Source of the DNA: an uncultured Sutterella sp. | GTDB lineage: Bacteria; Pseudomonadota; Gammaproteobacteria; Burkholderiales; Burkholderiaceae_F | DNA length: 60,032 nucleotides | Direction: 5' to 3' | NCBI GenBank assembly: GCA_949287305.1 | Contig: CASEFX010000027.1 | Span: 1-60,032 of the forward strand | Shown here: positions 8,484 through 17,898 of the stretch, in pieces | How the letters are laid out: every line of letters starts with the position of its first letter | Numbering within the stretch: position 1 is the first letter of the stretch | Made by a program: the position numbers and the translations under genes | Notes under the pieces: model-generated | The model's input: only the letters and a program-made list of their open reading frames with translations | Databases searched by the model: none | Told to the model about the DNA's origin: nothing

Positions 8484-11047
8484 TCAAAACCGTCCTGCTG
8501 CGGTTCTTCCGCGGCGTGGATCGGGAAGGCGCGCTACTCCTCGAAAAGTCCACGTCGCTGGTTTCGTCCATCGTGAACGGCGCCCTTTTGGCGGCGGCGT
8601 GGCTCTTTTTGCCTTTGGAAAACGCGAACTGGCGCGCCCTGCGCGCCCGGTTTTCGGACCTCTACTCAAACGTGGATCCGACCCGCACCCGCCCGCTCGA
8701 CGGCCTGCGGATTCTGATCCAGAGCCTCTTTCTCCTCTTTGTCAGGGGAGAACGGATTTCCCGTCCGACGCCGATCAGAAAGAAAAAACGCTCCCTCCCC
8801 GCCGAGCTCCTCTACCGGACGACGGTTTCACTCAAGGCCAGGGATCGCCGCGAAGCGGAGCGTTTCGCCGAGATCGAGCCTCAGCCGATCGGTCTTACGC
8901 GCGCGATTCTCTACACGCTTCTCGGCGCCGTCACGGTCGTTCTCTTTGCGCTTTGCGTCACGCAACATCTGGATCCACGCTTTCAGGTGATCTTTTCCGC
9001 CTGCACGTTCGCCCTGGCGCTCGTGCTCAGGCTCGTACGCATTCGGCTCACGGTCCTTCTCCTCGTCCTCCTGTCGCTCGTCGTCTCCTCGCGCTACCTC
9101 TGGTGGCGCCTCACCGAGACCGTCAACTTCGACTCGATTTCGGGCCACTTCTTTTCAGCGCTTCTCATGACGGCGGAGATCTACACCTTCGTCCTGATGG
9201 CGCTCAGCTACTTCCAGACCTTCTGGGTGCTCGACCGCAAGCCCTTCCCTCTCCCCGAGGACCGTTCCCTCTGGCCGCATGTCGACGTGTGCATTCCGAG
9301 CTACAACGAGCCGCTCGAACTCGTGCGCACGACGGTTCTGGGCGTGCAGTCGATGGACTGGCCCGAAGAGAAGCTCCACGTCTGGATTCTCGACGACGGC
9401 GACCGCGACGACTTTCAGTCCTTCGCGAAAGAGACCGGCGTCGGCTACATCCGCCGTGAAGAGCACAAGGGCGCCAAGGCGGGGAACATCAACCACGCGC
9501 TCGGCAAAATTCACGGCGAATTCGTCGTGATCTTCGACTGCGACCACATTCCGGTGCGCTCCTTCCTCACCAACACCATGGGATGGATGCTCCGCGACCG
9601 CAAGATCGCGCTCGTGCAGACGCCGCACCACTTCTATTCGCCCGCGCCCTATCAACGAAACCTCCGCCTCACGGACGCGGTCCCGCAGGAAGACGCGCTC
9701 TTTCACGTCTTCATTCAGCGCGGCAATGACACCTGGAACGCGACGCTCTTTTGCGGCTCCTGCACGGTCATCCGGCGCGAAGCGCTCGACGAAATCGGCG
9801 GAATCGCCACCGAAACCGTCACGGAAGACGCCCACACGTCGCTTCGGCTCTATCGACGCGGCTGGCGCTCGGCCTTCATTTCGACGCCGCTCGCCGCCGG
9901 GCTTTCGACCGAGACGCTCGCCTCGCACATCGGACAGCGCATCCGCTGGGCGCGCGGGATGATTCAGATCTTCCGGCTCGACAATCCGCTTTTCGGGCGG
10001 GGCCTCTCGCTCGGGCAGCGCCTGTGCTTTTTCAGCGGGATGTTCTACTTTCTGCTTGGGATTCCGCGAATCGTCTTCCTCATCGCGCCGCTTCCCTTCG
10101 TCTTTTTCGACGCCAACGTCATTCAGGCGCCGGGGCTTGCGATCCTCGCATTCGTCGTTCCGCACCTCGTGCATCTCAATCTCTCGAACGAGTTTGCCCA
10201 GCGGGGGCTTCGTTTCCCGCTCATGGGCGAAATCTACGACACGGTGCTCTCCTGGTACATCGCGATTCCGACCACGGTCGCGCTTTTCGCGCCGCATGTC
10301 GGGAAATTCAACGTGACGACGAAGGGCGGCCAGGTCGACTCGGACCACCTCGACTGGCACATCGCGCGGCCCTATCTGGTGCTCCTCGCCCTCAACGCTG
10401 CGGGACTTTTGTGGCTCTTCGGGCGCGCGTTTTCGTCGGTCGGCATCGACGGCGCGACGATTCTCGTGAACGCCGTCTGGCTCCTCTACAACATGGTCAT
10501 CCTCTCTGCGGCCGTCGCCGTGGCGGTCGAGACCGTGCAGGAGCGGCGTTTTCACCGCGTGACGACGCGGCGCCCCGCGTCGCTTCGCCGCGACGACGGC
10601 ACCGTCTGGCACGCGACCCTGCGGGACTTCTCGCAGACGGGCGTGAACCTTGAAATGCCCGCCGAGGCGGCGGGACTTTTCAGCGCCCCCGAAACCGTTT
10701 CGCTCGTCCTCGAGGACGAAGGCGTCCCCTGCGAGTTCCGGGGAATCATCCGCCGCGCCAACGCCCGGGGAGTCGGGATCGAACTCACGTTCCGAAACCT
10801 GGCCGAAGAAAAGCGTTACATCGCCGCAACCTTCTGCCGCGACCACCTGTGGGACGATGCGCTGCACAAGCCGGGCGTGGGAATCGGCGAGGCCTTGCGC
10901 GCGATCCTCTCCTTTGCGGGACTCGGCATCCGATCGATCATCAGTCTCGCACCCCCGTGGGTCGCCATCGGACTGGTGGACGTGCAACGCTTCCTGCGCT
11001 GGGTTTCGGACTTTTTCCCGAGACGCCCCCGACGACGCGAATTCTGA
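8477..11047 (+). CDS. bcsA: cellulose synthase catalytic subunit BcsA
   Basis: This 856-residue inner-membrane GT2 enzyme polymerises UDP-glucose into beta-1,4-glucan and threads it outward. Visible landmarks are membrane segments around 145-245, the UDP-binding DDG (306-308), DCD (354-356), the catalytic-base motif TED (449-451) and the acceptor motif QRIRW (487-491). More membrane segments follow at about 515-680. The C-terminal PilZ domain has RRFHR near 690 and DFSQTG (717-722), matching the RxxxR and (D/N)xSxxG c-di-GMP motifs, so the enzyme should be switched on by c-di-GMP. Length equals the enterobacterial enzyme. It overlaps the BcsQ-like gene and lies 59 bases before bcsB. Confidence 0.97.
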   Translation: MLIKTVLLRFFRGVDREGALLLEKSTSLVSSIVNGALLAAAWLFLPLENANWRALRARFSDLYSNVDPTRTRPLDGLRILIQSLFLLFVRGERISRPTPIRKKKRSLPAELLYRTTVSLKARDRREAERFAEIEPQPIGLTRAILYTLLGAVTVVLFALCVTQHLDPRFQVIFSACTFALALVLRLVRIRLTVLLLVLLSLVVSSRYLWWRLTETVNFDSISGHFFSALLMTAEIYTFVLMALSYFQTFWVLDRKPFPLPEDRSLWPHVDVCIPSYNEPLELVRTTVLGVQSMDWPEEKLHVWILDDGDRDDFQSFAKETGVGYIRREEHKGAKAGNINHALGKIHGEFVVIFDCDHIPVRSFLTNTMGWMLRDRKIALVQTPHHFYSPAPYQRNLRLTDAVPQEDALFHVFIQRGNDTWNATLFCGSCTVIRREALDEIGGIATETVTEDAHTSLRLYRRGWRSAFISTPLAAGLSTETLASHIGQRIRWARGMIQIFRLDNPLFGRGLSLGQRLCFFSGMFYFLLGIPRIVFLIAPLPFVFFDANVIQAPGLAILAFVVPHLVHLNLSNEFAQRGLRFPLMGEIYDTVLSWYIAIPTTVALFAPHVGKFNVTTKGGQVDSDHLDWHIARPYLVLLALNAAGLLWLFGRAFSSVGIDGATILVNAVWLLYNMVILSAAVAVAVETVQERRFHRVTTRRPASLRRDDGTVWHATLRDFSQTGVNLEMPAEAAGLFSAPETVSLVLEDEGVPCEFRGIIRRANARGVGIELTFRNLAEEKRYIAATFCRDHLWDDALHKPGVGIGEALRAILSFAGLGIRSIISLAPPWVAIGLVDVQRFLRWVSDFFPRRPRRREF

Positions 11048-11106
11048 CCCGAGCGCGGCTTCGAAGCCGCAAGCAGAAAAAGACAAAAACTTTGATTGTG
11101 TTGAAA

Positions 11107-13416
11107 ATGATGACCCGACACCTTTTCGCCCTCAGCCTTCTGGGCCTGAGTTTCGTTCTTCCCTCCTTGAGCGCGGCCACGCAGGAAGCGCCCGCAACGA
11201 CGGGCCTGCGTCCGCTTGCCGAGGCGCTCCTCGACGCGCACGTCGACGACGGGGCGCTCGAGACCCGCATCGAGACGGAACGATTCGCCGCCCTGAAGCC
11301 CGTCTCCGAGAACGCCGCGATCCGCATGACGGGGCTCGACCCCAAGTGGCGCCTCCCCTTCGTCATCGCGCGCGACGAACTCGCCACGAAGGCCTCCGTC
11401 ACCTTCAAGTGGACGCCTTCGCCCGTTCTCCTTCCCGTGAAGTCGCAGCTGAACCTCCGGCTCAACGGCGAACTCGAGCTGAGTCTCCCCATCACGACCG
11501 AGGAGATCGGCAAGACCGTGGTGACGACCGTCGAACTCAATCCCAAGCGCCTCAAGGACATGAACGAGCTCGAATTCGAGTTCGTGGGTTCCTACGAGCA
11601 CAACTGCGAGTCGCCCGCCGACGCGTCGCTCTGGCTCGAAATCGATCGGGAGAGCACGCTCACGCTCCACAAGCAGAAGATCCGCGTCGCCAACGAGCTG
11701 CAGCTGCTTCCCTCGCCCTTCCTCGATCCGGGCGCTCGAAGCCGCATCACGCTCCCCGTGCTCTTCCCCGAGAATCCGTCGGACAAGACGCTGCAGGCGG
11801 CCGCGGTCCTCGCCTCCTGGGCGGGCAAAACGGCCGACTGGCGGGATCTTTCCCTGCCGGCGCTTTACGGCGAGGCACCCGCCGAAGGGCACTTCGTCGT
11901 CTTTGCGACGCCCGAAACGCTCCCCGACTTTCTGCGCGGAACGCCCGAAATCACCGGGCCGGAAGTGCGCATCGCGGACGCGCCCCATTCGGACTGGGCC
12001 AAGGTTCTCGTCATCGCCGGCCGCAACGACGAAGAGCTCGTCGAGGCCGCGCAGGCGCTCGCGCTCGAAGGCGACCGATTCGCGGGTCCGCGCGTGCTCG
12101 TGACGGAATCCCCGCGCCTCACGCCTCGCCCCGCCTACGACGCCCGCAAGTGGTTGCCGACGGACCGCAAGGTGCGCTTTGACGAACTCGTCGACCACAA
12201 GTCGCAGCTTCGTTCGCGCGGCGCCTTCCCCGATCCGATCACGGTCCACTTCCGCCTTGCGCCCGACCTCTTCGTTCTGCCGAGAACCAGCATCCCGATG
12301 GAGGTGAGCTACCGCTACACGCCGCCCGGCGAAGACGCATCGGCGAGCGTGCGCGTGCGCATCAACGACGCGCTCATGGGCTACGAAGTGCTCGAAGCCG
12401 ACGAATCGACCAGCACGCCCGTCGTGCGCCGAGTGGCGGCGCTCGACGCGATGGCAAGCTGGCTGCGCGCCCTCAATCTGCCGAGCGTCTATCTCGACTC
12501 GTCCAACACGCTCGAATTCGACTTTCAGTACGACGTCGCGGTGACGGATAGTTCGCTTCCCGGCAAGTGCCCCTCTGTGTCGATCACGGAAAACCAGGTC
12601 GAAATCGATCCCTCGAGCACGCTCGACTTCCGCGGGTTCTACCACTACGCGGAACTTCCGAACCTGCGCCTCTTCGCACTCTCGGGCTACCCCTATTCGC
12701 GCTTTGCGGACCTCGCCCAAACGACGGTCGTTCTCACGAAGAATCCCGACGCCGAGGACGTGAGCACGATGCTCGCCGCCGTGGGACGCATCGCCTCGCA
12801 GACCGGCACCGCAGGCGTGCTCGTGACGGTGTCGACCGATCCCGCGCCCGAAGCTTTGACCGACAAGGACGTTCTCGTGATCGGAAACGTCGCTTCGAAC
12901 GGCGATCTCCCCGAAGGCACGCCCTTTGCCGAAGAAATCCGCCGCGGACTCGCGCCCGAGAACGGTCCGGCTCTTCGAAAGGAACGCGCGATCCGCGTGC
13001 GGGCCGACCTTCTCGAAAGCGACCGTCAGGCGGCGCTCGTAAGCTTCGAGTCGCCCGTCACGAAGGGCCGCACCGTCGTGGCACTTCTCTCGCACCCCGG
13101 CGCCGGAACGCTGCTGCTCCGGGAAAAGCTCGGGGTCAACGGCAGTTTCTACGATGTCGACGGAGCGGTGAGCTTCCTCTCGCAAAAGGGAAGCGTCAAC
13201 TTCCGACCGGCCGAAACCTATGTGGTGGGCGATTTGCCGTGGCATCAGCGCATCTGGAATCAGCTCCTCGACAAGCCTTTCGTGCTCTTCGGGATCACGC
13301 TCGTCTTCCTTGCGTGCGCGGCGCTCCTTCTCTACCTTCTCATGACGCGCGTCGTCGCGGGACGGCTTTTGAGCGCCCGCGAAAAGCTTCGTATTCCGTC
13401 CAACCGCAAGTCCTGA
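11107..13416 (+). CDS. bcsB: cellulose synthase periplasmic subunit BcsB
   Basis: About 769 residues. BcsB guides the nascent glucan through the periplasm and its C-terminal helix completes the BcsA channel. A signal peptide (MMTRHLFALSLLGLSFVLP, cut near SLSA) is followed by a long beta-rich region with alternating carbohydrate-binding and flavodoxin-like modules. The protein ends with one membrane helix (about 727-750, FVLFGITLVFLACAALLLYL) and a short basic tail, as in known BcsB. The open frame continues upstream inside bcsA, but the ATG at 11107 begins the signal peptide and is the sensible start. It is followed eleven bases later by bcsZ. Confidence 0.93.
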   Translation: MMTRHLFALSLLGLSFVLPSLSAATQEAPATTGLRPLAEALLDAHVDDGALETRIETERFAALKPVSENAAIRMTGLDPKWRLPFVIARDELATKASVTFKWTPSPVLLPVKSQLNLRLNGELELSLPITTEEIGKTVVTTVELNPKRLKDMNELEFEFVGSYEHNCESPADASLWLEIDRESTLTLHKQKIRVANELQLLPSPFLDPGARSRITLPVLFPENPSDKTLQAAAVLASWAGKTADWRDLSLPALYGEAPAEGHFVVFATPETLPDFLRGTPEITGPEVRIADAPHSDWAKVLVIAGRNDEELVEAAQALALEGDRFAGPRVLVTESPRLTPRPAYDARKWLPTDRKVRFDELVDHKSQLRSRGAFPDPITVHFRLAPDLFVLPRTSIPMEVSYRYTPPGEDASASVRVRINDALMGYEVLEADESTSTPVVRRVAALDAMASWLRALNLPSVYLDSSNTLEFDFQYDVAVTDSSLPGKCPSVSITENQVEIDPSSTLDFRGFYHYAELPNLRLFALSGYPYSRFADLAQTTVVLTKNPDAEDVSTMLAAVGRIASQTGTAGVLVTVSTDPAPEALTDKDVLVIGNVASNGDLPEGTPFAEEIRRGLAPENGPALRKERAIRVRADLLESDRQAALVSFESPVTKGRTVVALLSHPGAGTLLLREKLGVNGSFYDVDGAVSFLSQKGSVNFRPAETYVVGDLPWHQRIWNQLLDKPFVLFGITLVFLACAALLLYLLMTRVVAGRLLSAREKLRIPSNRKS

Positions 13417-13427
13417 GGAGACCGAAA

Positions 13428-14621
13428 ATGATTGCCAAACGCAGTTTCCTCCTGGCCCTCGGAGCCGCCCCGCTTCTTGCCTCGCCGCTTGCGCGCGCCG
13501 CCGCGGCGTACGACGGATCCCGCCGGACGCTCTCCTGGAGCGCCTGGCGCCGTTTCGCGGCCGAAGCCGTGAGCGACGAAGGACGCCTCATCGATTCGAG
13601 CGACGCGCGCCTCATCACGACGAGCGAAGGCCAGTCCTACGGGCTCTTCTTCGCACTCGTCGACGACGACCGCGAGCTCTTTGAAAAGCTTCGCCGCTGG
13701 ACGGTCGACAACCTCTGCGCGGGGGACATAGGGAAAAATCTTCCCGCCTGGCTCTGGGGCAAAACCGAAGAGTCCGCGCCGAAGACGAACGATCTTTCCC
13801 GCGGCGCGAAGGCGCCCGCCCCGGCACCCGTTGAACGCTGGGGCGTGATCGACGAAAACAACGCGACCGACGCCGACCTCTGGATCGCCTACGCGCTCCT
13901 GGAGGCGGGACGTCTCTGGAAAGCGGACGCCTACCGCGAAGAGGGACTCGCCCTCCTCGAGCTCGTGCGCAACACGTGTCTTCACGCAACCGATGCGCTC
14001 GGCCCCGTGTGTCTGCCGGGCCGCACGGGCTTTGTCGACGGCGCGGGACGCGTCACCTTCAATCCGAGCTACACGCCCCTGCAGCTCCTTCGGCGTTTTG
14101 CGCTCGAAGACCCCCGATGGCTCGCCGTCGAACGCGCGGCGCTACGCGCAACGCTTCGCGCGTCGCCCGCAGGCGCCGCCCCCGACTGGGCCGTCTTCGA
14201 CGAATCGGGCGCACTCGTCGATGCGGGACGTCCCTTCGGGAGCTGGGACGCCGTGCGCGTCTACCTCTGGGCGGGAATGCTCTCCAAAGATTCGCCGGAG
14301 CGGGACGTTCTTCTCCGACACTTCGCGCCGGTCTTCCGACTGGTCCGAGCCCGCGGAAGCGTTCCGGAACGAATCGACACCCGCACGCTCTCCGTGTCCG
14401 CGGCCGGTCCCGACGCCTTCGGCGCGGCCTTTCTCGCCTGGCGCCCGAACTCGCCCGAAGGCGATCTTCTGCGCGCCCGCCTCGAAAAGCTTCCGATTTC
14501 GGGCGCGAGCTACTACAAGAGCATGCTCACGCTCTTCGGACTCGGCTTTGACGACGCGCGCTTTGCGTTTGACCGCGACGGACGGCTTCTTCGTCCGATC
14601 CGCTCGGGAGACCGGTCATGA
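13428..14621 (+). CDS. bcsZ: periplasmic endo-1,4-beta-glucanase BcsZ (GH8)
   Basis: A 397-residue glycoside hydrolase family 8 enzyme that trims cellulose in the periplasm and is needed for proper fibre export. The signal peptide MIAKRSFLLALGAAPLLASP is cleaved near ARA. SEGQSYG (Glu67) is the family motif bearing the general acid, and NNATDADLW (Asp148/Asp150) carries the conserved acidic residues of the active site. TGAGGAG at 13414-13420 is a strong ribosome site for the ATG at 13428; the frame runs further upstream within bcsB but that is not used. Its ATGA stop overlaps the start of bcsC by four bases, indicating translational coupling. Confidence 0.95.
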   Translation: MIAKRSFLLALGAAPLLASPLARAAAAYDGSRRTLSWSAWRRFAAEAVSDEGRLIDSSDARLITTSEGQSYGLFFALVDDDRELFEKLRRWTVDNLCAGDIGKNLPAWLWGKTEESAPKTNDLSRGAKAPAPAPVERWGVIDENNATDADLWIAYALLEAGRLWKADAYREEGLALLELVRNTCLHATDALGPVCLPGRTGFVDGAGRVTFNPSYTPLQLLRRFALEDPRWLAVERAALRATLRASPAGAAPDWAVFDESGALVDAGRPFGSWDAVRVYLWAGMLSKDSPERDVLLRHFAPVFRLVRARGSVPERIDTRTLSVSAAGPDAFGAAFLAWRPNSPEGDLLRARLEKLPISGASYYKSMLTLFGLGFDDARFAFDRDGRLLRPIRSGDRS

Positions 14622-17600
14622 CGACCTCTCAAACCTTCGCCGCCTTGGCAGCGGCGCTGGCGGCGCTTCACGCGGCCGACGCGCTCTGCGCCCCCGACCG
14701 CGCAGGCATTCAGACGCGCTGGCTTGCGGGCCAGATCGAGTCGGCGAGAAGCACCGACAACGCGGCCGTGGAGCGCGATGCGTTCCGGCGGCTCCTGAGC
14801 ATGTCGCCCGACGACGCGGAACTTCAGCTCGACTATCTTCGGCATCTCTTCCGTTACGGCGTCCCCGAAAAGGAGGATGAGGCGGAAGTCGCCGCGCTTT
14901 TGCAAAAACTCTGCGCCTCGCCCGAATCGAAGACCTGCCGCAACGCCCGCACGCTCGAGCGAGTGACGCGGGGCGACCTTGCGCAGGCCTACGCCGCAAT
15001 GCGCCTTCTCGCCGTCGCGGGACGACACGAAGAGGCCGCCCGTGAACTCGAGAAGCTTTTTCACGGCGCGCCGACGGAGCCGTCGCTTCAGCTCGAATAC
15101 GCCGACATGCTGCTTCGAACTGACACGCGCCGCGCCGAAGGAAAGACGCTGCTCGACGCCCTTTGCCGGTCGGAATCGATTTTCATCGCGCAGCGCGCTC
15201 AACGACGCCTGGCGGACGAAGCCTTTGAAGAGACGCTCGACCGGGCGCTCGAGTCCGTCTACCAAAGCGCCACCCGCGCCGAAAGCGTTGCAACGCTCGA
15301 ACGTCTTTACGCCGAGCGTCCCCACGACCCGCGCACGGAGCGCTGGCGCAACGCCATCGCCGAAGGGCGCTACTGGCTCGCCAGCGACCGAGGAGACGCG
15401 CTTCTGAAGCGCGGTCAGCTCTCGCAGGCCGAAGCCGCCTACCGCGAAGCGATCGCCGTCGACCCTGAACGGCCCTTCGCCTACGCGGGACTCGCGGACG
15501 TTGCGCTGCGCCGGGGTGACCGGGCCGAGGCTCTTCGCCGACTCGAAAAAGCCGTGGCGCTCACGGACGATTCCAAGGCATCCTACCGCGCGGTGCTCAC
15601 GCGCCGCATCGCGGGGATTCACCGCGACGCCCTGGAGGCGACGGCCGAACGCCTTGCGCCTCCCGTCGACGCCGAAGGGAATTTCCTCGAGACGCCCTCG
15701 TCCGAGTACGTCGCGGCGCTCCGTCGGGTGCTTGCTGCGGGCGAACCCGATCCCTGGACGACGGGGCGGCTTGCGCGTGCGTTTCGGGCCCGCGGCGAGA
15801 CGACCGAAGTTGACCGCCTGTGGGAGACGATGTTTCGCCGGTCCTCGCCCGACGCCCGCGCCGAATGGCGCTACGCCGAGGCGCTCTATCGCCGAAGCGC
15901 GGATCAGCCGGAAAAGGCGCTCGCCCTGGCCGAAGATTTTCTTGCCGAACTTCCCCCCCGTCCCCGGGCGGCGGACGCCGAACGAATTCAGGCGATGCGC
16001 GATCTCGCTCGCACGCTTCGCACGAACATAGCCGTCGCGCGCGCCGAAAGCCTTGCCGAAGGGGGACGCTTTGCCGAAGCCCTTCGGGCGCTTCCCGACG
16101 AAGCGGCCCTCGAATCCTGGCAGCTCGCGAAAGCCGCCGGCTGGGCGGAACAGTCGGGCGACGGCGCCCGCGCGCTCACTCTCTGGCGAAAGGCCGGGAC
16201 CGATCCCGCCTGGCGCGAAGAGGCGGTCTACGGCGAAGTCCGGGCGCTTCTTGCCCGTGCCGACGGCCATGCCGACGCCGTTCGGGAGGAAGTCGTCCGT
16301 CTGGTGCGCGAACTCGAAGGCGAAAACGCCGGGCGCGGCACGCTCAACGCGAAGAGTCTCGCCCGCATGACGGGGGCTCTGGACGATGCGGGAGCCGGGG
16401 ACGAAGCCCTGGCGCTCATTGAGCGGCGCATTGCGCTCCTCGGCGGCACGCAGGCCGACGAGACGGAGGAAGCCGTCATGCTCTGGCGCCGCGTCGCCAT
16501 GGCCCGCGAAGACGCGGGGCGCAGCGCGGAGGCGCTCGACGCGTATCGAAAGGCCTTTGCGCGCGCCGGATTTCTTCGGAATGAAAAGGGAGAAGCGGTC
16601 TCCTTCACGCGCGCCATGCGTTTGCCCGAAGGGGCGAGCGCGCAGCCGCGGGAGGGGGCGCCGGCCCTCGGTCCCGACGGATGGCTCGCGCAGTCGCTTC
16701 GCAACCGCGCGGCCGAGCGTTTCGCAGCCGAGGAAGTGCGGCTCAGCTTCGGGGTCAACGTCGACGTCGATCCAGGGACGGGAGGCTATTCCGACCTCAC
16801 GGCCGTCACGTGGATGAGCGAAGCTTCTTTCCCCGCCTTCGGCGGCCGGGCGACCCTTCGAACCGACAGCGTGGGCTACGACATGGGGCACCTGGGAAGC
16901 GACCCGCACGGATTCGGAGCCTTCCCGAACGCAGCGGCAGGCTACCGCGCCGCCGATCCCGTCAACCGCGATTTCGGTCAGTCCGTCGCCTTCCGTTGGG
17001 AAGGACGACGATTGGATTTCGACATCGGCACGACCCCGATGGGAATGCTCTACGGCGATCCTTCGGGCGCCGTCAACTGGTCGTGGGACGCCGGCAATTT
17101 CGGTCTTTCTACGGGCGTTTACTACCGCCCCGAATTCGGGTCGCTTCTGGCGCTGGGCGGTCAGCGAGACCCCGTCACGGGCCGCGAATGGGGCGGCGTG
17201 CGGCGCACCGGCCTTCGGTTTTCGCTCTCGCACGACCTCGGAGGACGCGACGGCTTCTGGTCGGTCGCGATGCTCGAAAGAATCCGCGGTCACGACGTCG
17301 CCGACAACACCGCCTTCAAATTCATGGCGGGATGGTATCGACGTCTCGTCGACCTCTCGCACCACAAGCGCACGGCGGGCGTCTCGGCGCTCTATTGGCA
17401 CTATGACAAGGACCTCTCCGACTATTACTACGGACAAGGGGGCTACTACTCCCCCAACGACGCGGGATCCGTGGGGGGCTTCGTCGAAGAATCGCGCCGC
17501 ACGGGACGTTGGTCCTGGACGGCCCGGGCGCGTCTCTCGCTTGCGGCCTCGCGCTCCGAAGCGCGCGACCGCTACCCGCTCCGATCGAAACTTGCGGGAC

Positions 17601-17848
17601 TCGGGCTTTCCGACCTCAACGCGCGCGAGGAGGCGGATTCGTCCGTCGGCCTCGGCGTTTCGGTCTTCGCTGCGGCCGAGCGGCGGCTTACCCGACACGC
17701 CGTTCTCGGTGCGTCCGTAACCTACCAGCATGACACGGACCGATACGCGCCGTTTTATGCCGGACTTTGGCTTCGCTGGCACTGGGACGGCTGGGAGGGT
17801 GACCTTCCGCAACCGCCCGCGCCGATGACGCCTTATGCAAAGTGGTGA
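14618..17848 (+). CDS. bcsC: cellulose export outer-membrane protein BcsC
   Basis: A 1076-residue protein with an N-terminal signal region (to about residue 24), a long alpha-helical periplasmic part (about 30-690) built from TPR repeats (for example LSQAEAAYREAIAVDPERPF and AYAGLADVALRRGDRAEALR), and a C-terminal BCSC_C beta-barrel (about 705-1076). The barrel forms the outer-membrane pore and the TPR arm bridges to BcsB. Barrel hallmarks include alternating aromatic strands such as RLSFGVNVDVDPGTGGYSDL and the terminal aromatic (PYAKW). It is coupled to bcsZ by a four-base overlap and is about 80 residues shorter than the E. coli protein, in keeping with fewer TPRs. Confidence 0.95.
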   Translation: MTTSQTFAALAAALAALHAADALCAPDRAGIQTRWLAGQIESARSTDNAAVERDAFRRLLSMSPDDAELQLDYLRHLFRYGVPEKEDEAEVAALLQKLCASPESKTCRNARTLERVTRGDLAQAYAAMRLLAVAGRHEEAARELEKLFHGAPTEPSLQLEYADMLLRTDTRRAEGKTLLDALCRSESIFIAQRAQRRLADEAFEETLDRALESVYQSATRAESVATLERLYAERPHDPRTERWRNAIAEGRYWLASDRGDALLKRGQLSQAEAAYREAIAVDPERPFAYAGLADVALRRGDRAEALRRLEKAVALTDDSKASYRAVLTRRIAGIHRDALEATAERLAPPVDAEGNFLETPSSEYVAALRRVLAAGEPDPWTTGRLARAFRARGETTEVDRLWETMFRRSSPDARAEWRYAEALYRRSADQPEKALALAEDFLAELPPRPRAADAERIQAMRDLARTLRTNIAVARAESLAEGGRFAEALRALPDEAALESWQLAKAAGWAEQSGDGARALTLWRKAGTDPAWREEAVYGEVRALLARADGHADAVREEVVRLVRELEGENAGRGTLNAKSLARMTGALDDAGAGDEALALIERRIALLGGTQADETEEAVMLWRRVAMAREDAGRSAEALDAYRKAFARAGFLRNEKGEAVSFTRAMRLPEGASAQPREGAPALGPDGWLAQSLRNRAAERFAAEEVRLSFGVNVDVDPGTGGYSDLTAVTWMSEASFPAFGGRATLRTDSVGYDMGHLGSDPHGFGAFPNAAAGYRAADPVNRDFGQSVAFRWEGRRLDFDIGTTPMGMLYGDPSGAVNWSWDAGNFGLSTGVYYRPEFGSLLALGGQRDPVTGREWGGVRRTGLRFSLSHDLGGRDGFWSVAMLERIRGHDVADNTAFKFMAGWYRRLVDLSHHKRTAGVSALYWHYDKDLSDYYYGQGGYYSPNDAGSVGGFVEESRRTGRWSWTARARLSLAASRSEARDRYPLRSKLAGLGLSDLNAREEADSSVGLGVSVFAAAERRLTRHAVLGASVTYQHDTDRYAPFYAGLWLRWHWDGWEGDLPQPPAPMTPYAKW

Positions 17849-17898
17849 GCGCTTCGCGCTTCACCGTCAGACTCACAGCTCCACCAAGGAACTGCTAC

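Noticed and set aside
14513..17812. A 1099-codon open frame on the minus strand
   Set aside because: It is antisense to bcsC, whose TPR and barrel sequence and coupled start are convincing.
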